A DNA stretch of 5,872 bases from Chloroflexota bacterium. Its GTDB lineage: Bacteria; Chloroflexota; Limnocylindria; QHBO01. The stretch spans positions 1-5,872 of the forward strand of contig JADLBB010000090.1 in NCBI GenBank assembly GCA_020848055.1. The letters run 5' to 3'. Both the position numbers and the translations under genes were made by a program. Below the pieces are notes generated by a model. That model had not been told where the DNA came from and made no database searches. It worked only from the letters and a program-made list of their open reading frames with translations. Numbering within the stretch: position 1 is the stretch's first letter; each line of letters begins with the position of its first letter. Of this stretch, positions 1 through 5,872 are shown in pieces.

Positions 1-386
1 TGCTCCAGCGCGTGGCGCGTGGCAGCCCCGACGGCGAGTCGATCTGGTGGCGCGTCGCCGACAGGGCGCATGAGCAACGCCACCAGCAGCGCGTCGCGCT
101 GCGGAGGAGGCAACACCGGGAGGACCTCGCCGACGGCCGGGCCCATCAGGTCCATCAGCCCGGAATAGCCCAAGCCCACTTCGGGTTGAGCCGGGATAGC
201 TTCGAGCACGCGATACGATTGGGCCCTGGCCGACTGCACGACGGTTCGGAACAGCGCCGTCTTGCCGGCGCCGGGTTCGCCCTCGATGACGACGGCGCTC
301 GGGAGCTCCCCCGGGTTGCGCAGCCAGGCCTCCAACCGGCCGAGCTCCGCGTCGCGGCCGACGAGTCGACCCCCGCCCTGTTGCAT
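1..386 (-). CDS. N-terminal part of a P-loop ATPase, probably a LAL-type (large LuxR-family) regulator; runs off the left edge
   Basis: The first 128 residues are visible; the remainder lies beyond the left edge. They begin MQQGGGRLVGRDAEL, the usual opening of AAA/STAND-type ATPase domains, followed by a hydrophobic strand (AVVIEG, 31-36) and a clear Walker A motif GEPGAGKT (36-43) with Lys42 and Thr43 as the expected nucleotide-binding residues. After this come GYSGLMDLM (73-81), VLPVLPPPQRDALLVALL (88-105) and a DRLAVGAATRHALE segment (115-128), an arrangement typical of the ATPase of large ATP-binding LuxR-family transcription regulators. In that family a C-terminal helix-turn-helix would bind DNA and the ATPase would sense a ligand or state; that part is not in view, so regulator is an inference and a generic AAA ATPase remains possible. 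The start is fixed: an in-frame TAG lies six codons upstream with no other start codon between. It begins 49 nt after the gyrA stop. Confidence 0.75.
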   Translation of the reverse strand, partial: MQQGGGRLVGRDAELGRLEAWLRNPGELPSAVVIEGEPGAGKTALFRTVVQSARAQSYRVLEAIPAQPEVGLGYSGLMDLMGPAVGEVLPVLPPPQRDALLVALLMRPVGDAPPDRLAVGAATRHALE

Positions 387-398
387 GGGTGAATGCTG

Positions 399-404
399 AT
401 CCTA
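399..404 (-). promoter_or_regulatory. Possible -10 element (TAGGAT) or weak Shine-Dalgarno (AGGA) before the LAL-type gene
   Basis: On the minus strand TAGGAT ends 12 nt before the ATG at 386. It matches the TANNNT form of a -10 box and would give a very short or leaderless mRNA. The same bases contain AGGA, which could act as a ribosome binding site with a rather long 13-nt spacing. No convincing -35 box is seen. The two readings cannot be separated by eye; either way this is the only initiation signal visible in the 49-nt gap after gyrA. Confidence 0.25.
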
Positions 405-435
405 ACGGACCGTGCTGTCGACTCCGGCGCGCCCG

Positions 436-2949
<2,514 letters not shown>

Positions 2950-2955
2950 GGTTTA

Positions 2956-2959
2956 CCTC
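2956..2959 (-). promoter_or_regulatory. Shine-Dalgarno GAGG of gyrA
   Basis: GAGG on the minus strand sits 6 nt before the ATG at 2949, an optimal spacing, and 12 nt before the second in-frame ATG (codon 3). This favours the first ATG as the true start of GyrA. Confidence 0.7.
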
Positions 2960-2963
2960 GCGG

Positions 2964-2990
2964 GATGTGACGCAAATGTCGCATATGTCG
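2964..2990 (-). repeat. Imperfect tandem 9-bp repeat in the thioesterase-gyrA gap
   Basis: Read on the minus strand, the 64-nt gap contains CGACATATG directly followed by CGACATTTG (8 of 9 identical), then a weaker third unit CGTCACATC. The array lies just upstream of the gyrA ribosome binding site. This AT-richer patch is the only repeated motif seen in the gap; it could be a protein-binding site or part of a promoter for gyrA, but no clear -35/-10 pair is recognisable and chance is not excluded. Confidence 0.3.
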
Positions 2991-3013
2991 TGGTGAAGCC
3001 TGTCTGCGCCGGA

Positions 3014-3523
3014 TCATTCGCCACCGACGCCCGGCGCGATGCTGTACGTTGCCTTCAAGGCGGCCTTGGCCGTCGGTGCGGCACCGAGGTATCGGCCGGT
3101 GGCCGTCGCCACGACCCGCCCGTCCGCCGCGGTGACGTCGCCGGCCACCTCGTAGATGCGCCGTCGCCGCTCGATCACGCGGCCCACGGCCGTCAGGGAC
3201 TCCCCGGGACTGACCGGTGAGCGGTAGCGCACGGCCATCTCGGCCGTGACGGCCCACGCATCGAAGCTGGAGGCCGACCAGGCCATGACCTCGTCGAGCA
3301 GGGTGGCGATGATGCCGCCGTGCAGCTTGTCGCTCCAACCGACGAAGTCGTCACCGGCGACCCACGTGGTGCGTGCCACGCCATCGCCGATCTCGATGCG
3401 CAGGCGCATGCCGATCGGGTTGGAGCCACCGCAGGCGAAGCAGTTGTGATCGGCGAACGCGTAGCGACGGCCGTCCTCCGCGACGAGGATCTCGTTGCTG
3501 GCGATCGGGGTGGGACCGTCCAT
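3014..3523 (-). CDS. PaaI-like hotdog-fold thioesterase
   Basis: A 169-residue single-domain protein of the hotdog-fold thioesterase superfamily, which generally hydrolyses acyl-CoA or related thioesters in the cytoplasm. The family signature is visible: a CxxC-bearing N-terminal segment NCFACGGSNPIGM (27-39), then KLHGGIIATLLDEVMAW (66-82) with His68-Gly69-Gly70 and the acidic pair Asp77-Glu78 on the long helix that carries the catalytic acid in related enzymes, then strand segments TAEMAVRYRSPVSPGE (93-108) and GRVVATATGRYL (135-146). Length is normal for the family and nothing is truncated. The substrate cannot be read from the sequence. The Cys28/Cys31 pair, seen in a subset of these proteins, may bind metal or be structural. 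Its ATG lies 2 nt beyond the stop of the upstream gene. The nearest GAGGA (3539-3543) is 15 nt away, too far for a strong site, so translational coupling is likely. The gyrA start follows after 64 nt. Confidence 0.88.
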   Translation of the reverse strand: MDGPTPIASNEILVAEDGRRYAFADHNCFACGGSNPIGMRLRIEIGDGVARTTWVAGDDFVGWSDKLHGGIIATLLDEVMAWSASSFDAWAVTAEMAVRYRSPVSPGESLTAVGRVIERRRRIYEVAGDVTAADGRVVATATGRYLGAAPTAKAALKATYSIAPGVGGE

Positions 3524-3525
3524 GG

Positions 3526-3768
3526 CTACCAGCGGTCGTCCTCGTCGTCGTAGGCGCCGCCCCAGTCGTCGTCATCGGTGCGCCGCAGGCAATGGTCGGC
3601 GATGGCAAGCGCAAAGGCATGGCTTACCGCGTAGGAGTCGCGCAGCATGTTGACCGCGTCGCGCCGGTCACCGACGCCCGCGGACTCCAGCAGCTCGCAC
3701 CATTCGTCGAGGCTGCGTCCGGTCTTGTGCTCCACCTGGCGGATATCTGCGGCGTGTCGTGATGGCAT
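3526..3768 (-). CDS. Small DUF4287-like protein with acidic C-terminal tail
   Basis: An 80-residue protein of unknown function. Residues about 8-60 resemble the DUF4287 family: a short helix leading to HKTGRSLDEWCELLESAG (14-31), then NMLRDSYAVSHAFALAIADH (40-59), matching the family pattern of K-TG-S, an aromatic in the first helix, and a later -SH--A-AI- helix. I identify this from the motif pattern alone. The last 17 residues, TDDDDWGGAYDDEDDRW, form a strongly acidic, tryptophan-containing tail that is not part of the domain. No signal peptide or membrane segment is seen, so it is probably cytoplasmic. It starts 33 nt after the gyrB stop, with AAAGG (3781-3785) 12 nt before its ATG, and its stop lies 2 nt before the thioesterase ATG, so it sits within the gyrB-gyrA transcription unit. 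Members of this family are uncharacterised as far as I know; any link to gyrase is only positional. Confidence 0.8.
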   Translation of the reverse strand: MPSRHAADIRQVEHKTGRSLDEWCELLESAGVGDRRDAVNMLRDSYAVSHAFALAIADHCLRRTDDDDWGGAYDDEDDRW

Positions 3769-3801
3769 CGCTCGTCGTTGCCTTTCGTCTCGTATCGGTT
3801 C

Positions 3802-5784
3802 TCAGATGTCCAGGTTGCGGACCTTGCGGGCTTCCCCGCGGATGAAGTCGCGGCGGGGCTCGACCCGCTCGCCCATCAGGGTGCTGAAGATCTCGTCGGC
3901 CTCGGCGGCATCGCTGATCTCGACGCGCAGCAGCGTGCGCGTGTCCGGGTTCATGGTCGTCTCCCACAGCTGGTCGGCATTCATCTCGCCCAGGCCCTTG
4001 AAGCGTTGCACGCTCACGTTCTTGGTCCTGCCCTCGCGCGAAAGCTCCTTGACCGCCGCGTCGCGCTCCTTTTCGGTCGCGGCGTAGCGCGTCACCTTGC
4101 CGGTGCTGATCCGGTACAGCGGCGGCTGGCAGATGTACAGGTAGCCGTTCTCGATGATCTCGGGCATGTGGCGGTAGAAGAAGGTGAGCAGCAACGTGCT
4201 GATGTGTGCGCCATCGACATCGGCGTCCGACAGCAGGCAGATGCGGTGGTAGCGCAGCTTGGCGAGGTCGAACGTCTCGCCGATGCCCGCACCGAGGGCG
4301 ATCACCAGCGGGCGGATCTTGTCCGATGACAGCACCCGGTCCAGGCGCGCCTTTTCGACGTTGAGCATCTTTCCGAACATGGGCAGGATGGCCTGGAAGC
4401 GCCGATCACGGCCCTGCTTGGCCGATCCACCGGCCGAGTCGCCCTCGACGATGTACAGCTCCGAACGAGCGGGGTCACGCTCCTGGCAGTCGGCCAACTT
4501 GCCGGGCAGGGCCATGCCCTCGAGCGCGCCCTTGCGAATCACGAGGTCCCGCGCCTTGCGTGCCGCCTCGCGCGCGCGGGCTGCCGTCACGCACTTCTCG
4601 ATGATGCGCCGGCCGTCGGCCGGGTTCTCCTCGAGGTGCTGGACGATGCCCTCGGTGACCACCGTCTGCACGATGCCCTTGATGTCCGCGTTGCCCAGCT
4701 TGGCCTTGGTCTGGCCCTCGAACTGCGGATCGGTGAGCTTGACGCTGATGACGGCCGTCAGTCCCTCGCGCACGTCGTCGCCCGACAGGTTGGCCTCCTT
4801 CTCGGCCAGGGTGCCCGACTTGCGCGACCACGTGTTGAGCGAGCTGGTCAATGCGGCACGGAAGCCGGCCACGTGCGTGCCGCCGTCAACGGTGTGGATG
4901 TTGTTGGCGAACGCCAGTACGTTCTCGGCGAAGCCGTCGTTGTACTGCAGCGCCACCTCGACGTTGGTCGACCCCACCAGGCGCTCGACGTAGATCGGTC
5001 GCGAATTGAGCGTGTCGCGCCGACGGTTGAGGTGGCGGACGAAGCTGGTCACGCCGCCCTGGAAGTAGAAGTTCTTCTCGGTGTCGGTGCGTTCGTCGCG
5101 CAGGCGGATCCAGAGGCCCTTGTTCAGGTAGGCCGATTCCCGCATGCGCGTGCTGATCGTCTCCCAGCTGAAATCGAGCGTCTCGAACACCTCGGGGTCC
5201 GGCCGGAAGAAGGTGCGCGTGCCGTGCGCGCGCTTCCAGGTCGGATCCAGGCCGCGGTTCGCCTCGGCCACCGTGCCGTCCTGCTTGACCGATGCCTTCG
5301 GTGTGCCGCGGACGTACTCCTGGACGTAGCGCTTGCCATCTCGCAGGACCTCGACCCGCATCTCGGCGCTCAGCGCGTTGACCACGCTGACGCCGACGCC
5401 ATGCAGACCGCCCGAAACCTTGTAGCCGCCTCCGCCGAACTTTCCGCCGGCATGCAGGACGGTGTGCACCACCTCGAGCGCGCTCTTGCCCGATGCGTGC
5501 TTGTCGACCGGCACGCCGCGGCCGTCGTCGACGACCTCGAGGCGCGCGTCGTCGTGGATGGTGACGTCGATGCGGGTGGCCTGGTTGGCCATGGCCTCGT
5601 CGATGCTGTTGTCGACCACCTCCCACACCAACTGGTGCAGGCCGCGCGCGTCGGTCGAGCCGATGTACATGCCCGGGCGCTTGCGGACCGCCGCCAGGCC
5701 CTCGAGGACCTGGATGTTGGCAGCGGTATAGCTGCCGCCCTTGGTGCGCGACTTCGGTGCTCTCGGTGCCTGTTCGACGGTCAT
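3802..5784 (-). CDS. gyrB: DNA gyrase subunit B
   Basis: A complete 660-residue GyrB, the ATPase subunit of gyrase. The GHKL ATP site shows WEVVDNSIDEA with catalytic Glu55 and Mg-binding Asn59, DDGRG (86-90), the ATP lid KVSGGLHGVGVSVVNALS (122-139) and HGT (187-189). The transducer domain has the QTK loop (358-360) whose lysine contacts ATP phosphate. The TOPRIM domain shows EGDSAGGSAKQGR (447-459) with Glu447 and the metal-binding DADVDG (520-525), followed by QPPLYRI (553-559) and the C-terminal QRFKGLGEMN (593-602). Arg148 aligns with E. coli Arg136, the aminocoumarin contact, so that site looks intact. Phe470 in ILPMFGKM replaces the Lys447 of E. coli (often Arg elsewhere). At 660 residues it lacks the enterobacterial TOPRIM insertion. 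Partnership with a nearby true gyrA makes ParE unlikely. The start at 5784 is preferred because GSYTAANIQVLEGL follows at the usual distance and no other in-frame start lies upstream within the window. Its ATG overlaps the stop of a probable upstream gene (ATGA). Confidence 0.97.
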   Translation of the reverse strand: MTVEQAPRAPKSRTKGGSYTAANIQVLEGLAAVRKRPGMYIGSTDARGLHQLVWEVVDNSIDEAMANQATRIDVTIHDDARLEVVDDGRGVPVDKHASGKSALEVVHTVLHAGGKFGGGGYKVSGGLHGVGVSVVNALSAEMRVEVLRDGKRYVQEYVRGTPKASVKQDGTVAEANRGLDPTWKRAHGTRTFFRPDPEVFETLDFSWETISTRMRESAYLNKGLWIRLRDERTDTEKNFYFQGGVTSFVRHLNRRRDTLNSRPIYVERLVGSTNVEVALQYNDGFAENVLAFANNIHTVDGGTHVAGFRAALTSSLNTWSRKSGTLAEKEANLSGDDVREGLTAVISVKLTDPQFEGQTKAKLGNADIKGIVQTVVTEGIVQHLEENPADGRRIIEKCVTAARAREAARKARDLVIRKGALEGMALPGKLADCQERDPARSELYIVEGDSAGGSAKQGRDRRFQAILPMFGKMLNVEKARLDRVLSSDKIRPLVIALGAGIGETFDLAKLRYHRICLLSDADVDGAHISTLLLTFFYRHMPEIIENGYLYICQPPLYRISTGKVTRYAATEKERDAAVKELSREGRTKNVSVQRFKGLGEMNADQLWETTMNPDTRTLLRVEISDAAEADEIFSTLMGERVEPRRDFIRGEARKVRNLDI

Positions 5785-5872
5785 GGGGACGGGGGGACCT
5801 CGTGGTCGGGATGGACGGGGACGGCGGTATCGGTGTTGGTGCCGCCGGCACCGCGGGTGATGATCGAATACA
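5781..5872 (-). CDS. Probable 3' end of an upstream gene overlapping gyrB by ATGA; product unknown
   Basis: On the minus strand one frame stays open from the right edge to a TGA whose bases overlap the gyrB start (ATGA). It encodes 29 residues, beginning YSIITRGAGGT and ending HPDHEVPPSP. About four fifths of its codons end in G or C, mostly C, the bias seen in the genes of this window. The gyrB frame carried upstream is arginine-rich and the third frame has many codons ending in A, so both look like shadows. The visible peptide is a low-complexity, proline-rich tail with no family motif. Genes often found before gyrB in bacteria include recF and a DUF721 gene, but nothing here supports either. 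The call rests on codon bias and the ATGA junction; an untranslated leader is the alternative. Confidence 0.5.
   Translation of the reverse strand, partial: YSIITRGAGGTNTDTAVPVHPDHEVPPSP
5838..5852. repeat. Short perfect inverted repeat upstream of gyrB
   Basis: GGTGCCG and CGGCACC flank a single central C, giving a 15-bp dyad 53 nt before the gyrB start. It could be an operator or a small hairpin (5-bp stem, 5-nt loop), but it also lies inside the probable upstream coding tail, where GC-rich codons can create such symmetry by chance. No T-run follows on either strand, so it is not a rho-independent terminator. Confidence 0.25.

Noticed and set aside
12..392. A 126-codon plus-strand frame at the left edge
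   Set aside because: The minus strand there encodes a Walker A ATPase domain; the plus frame is a motif-free, Arg/Ala/His-rich shadow.
387..435. Terminator between gyrA and the downstream ATPase gene
   Set aside because: The gap has GC-rich palindromic bits (GGCGCGCC) but no stable stem followed by a T-run.
5339..5341. Possible loss of the aminocoumarin-contact arginine in GyrB
   Set aside because: Aligning ALSAEMRVEVLRDGK with the E. coli segment puts Arg148 at the Arg136 position, so the residue is retained.
4886..5851. A 321-codon minus-strand frame overlapping gyrB
   Set aside because: It starts at a GTG, is dominated by Arg, Pro and Gly, and overlaps the unmistakable GyrB ATPase domain in another frame.

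Overview
The window is a compact stretch of housekeeping chromosome from a high-GC bacterium, with every supported gene on the minus strand. In transcription order (right to left) it holds: the 3' tail of an unidentified gene (window edge to 5781), gyrB (5784-3802), a small DUF4287-type protein (3768-3526), a hotdog-fold thioesterase (3523-3014), gyrA (2949-436), and the 5' end of a P-loop ATPase resembling the N-terminus of large LuxR-family (LAL) regulators (386 to the left edge). Intergenic gaps are short (4-nt overlap, 33, 2, 64 and 49 nt), and no rho-independent terminator is visible between the genes, so most or all of it may be one transcription unit.

GyrB and GyrA are the two subunits of DNA gyrase (A2B2), the type II topoisomerase that introduces negative supercoils using ATP. 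Both look complete and functional: GyrB has intact GHKL ATPase and TOPRIM motifs, and GyrA has the catalytic RY pair and a canonical GyrA box, which separates it from ParC. GyrB is short (660 aa), lacking the large TOPRIM insertion of enterobacterial GyrB.

The organism cannot be fixed from this sequence. Strong G/C at third codon positions, GyrA residues reading GDPPAAMRYTEAR, the short GyrB and a LAL-type ATPase fit Chloroflexota or Actinomycetota-like lineages. I lean to Chloroflexota by impression of the GyrB C-terminal half, with low confidence.

Nothing here is clearly a new biological system. The points most worth a second look are: non-canonical residues at quinolone-contact positions in both gyrase subunits (Leu84/Glu88 in GyrA, Phe470 in GyrB); insertion of a small acidic-tailed DUF4287-like protein and a thioesterase between gyrB and gyrA; and a coding-like frame that ends in an ATGA overlap with the gyrB start. 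No RNA genes, CRISPR arrays or mobile elements were seen, and no gene-free stretch exceeds 65 bases.
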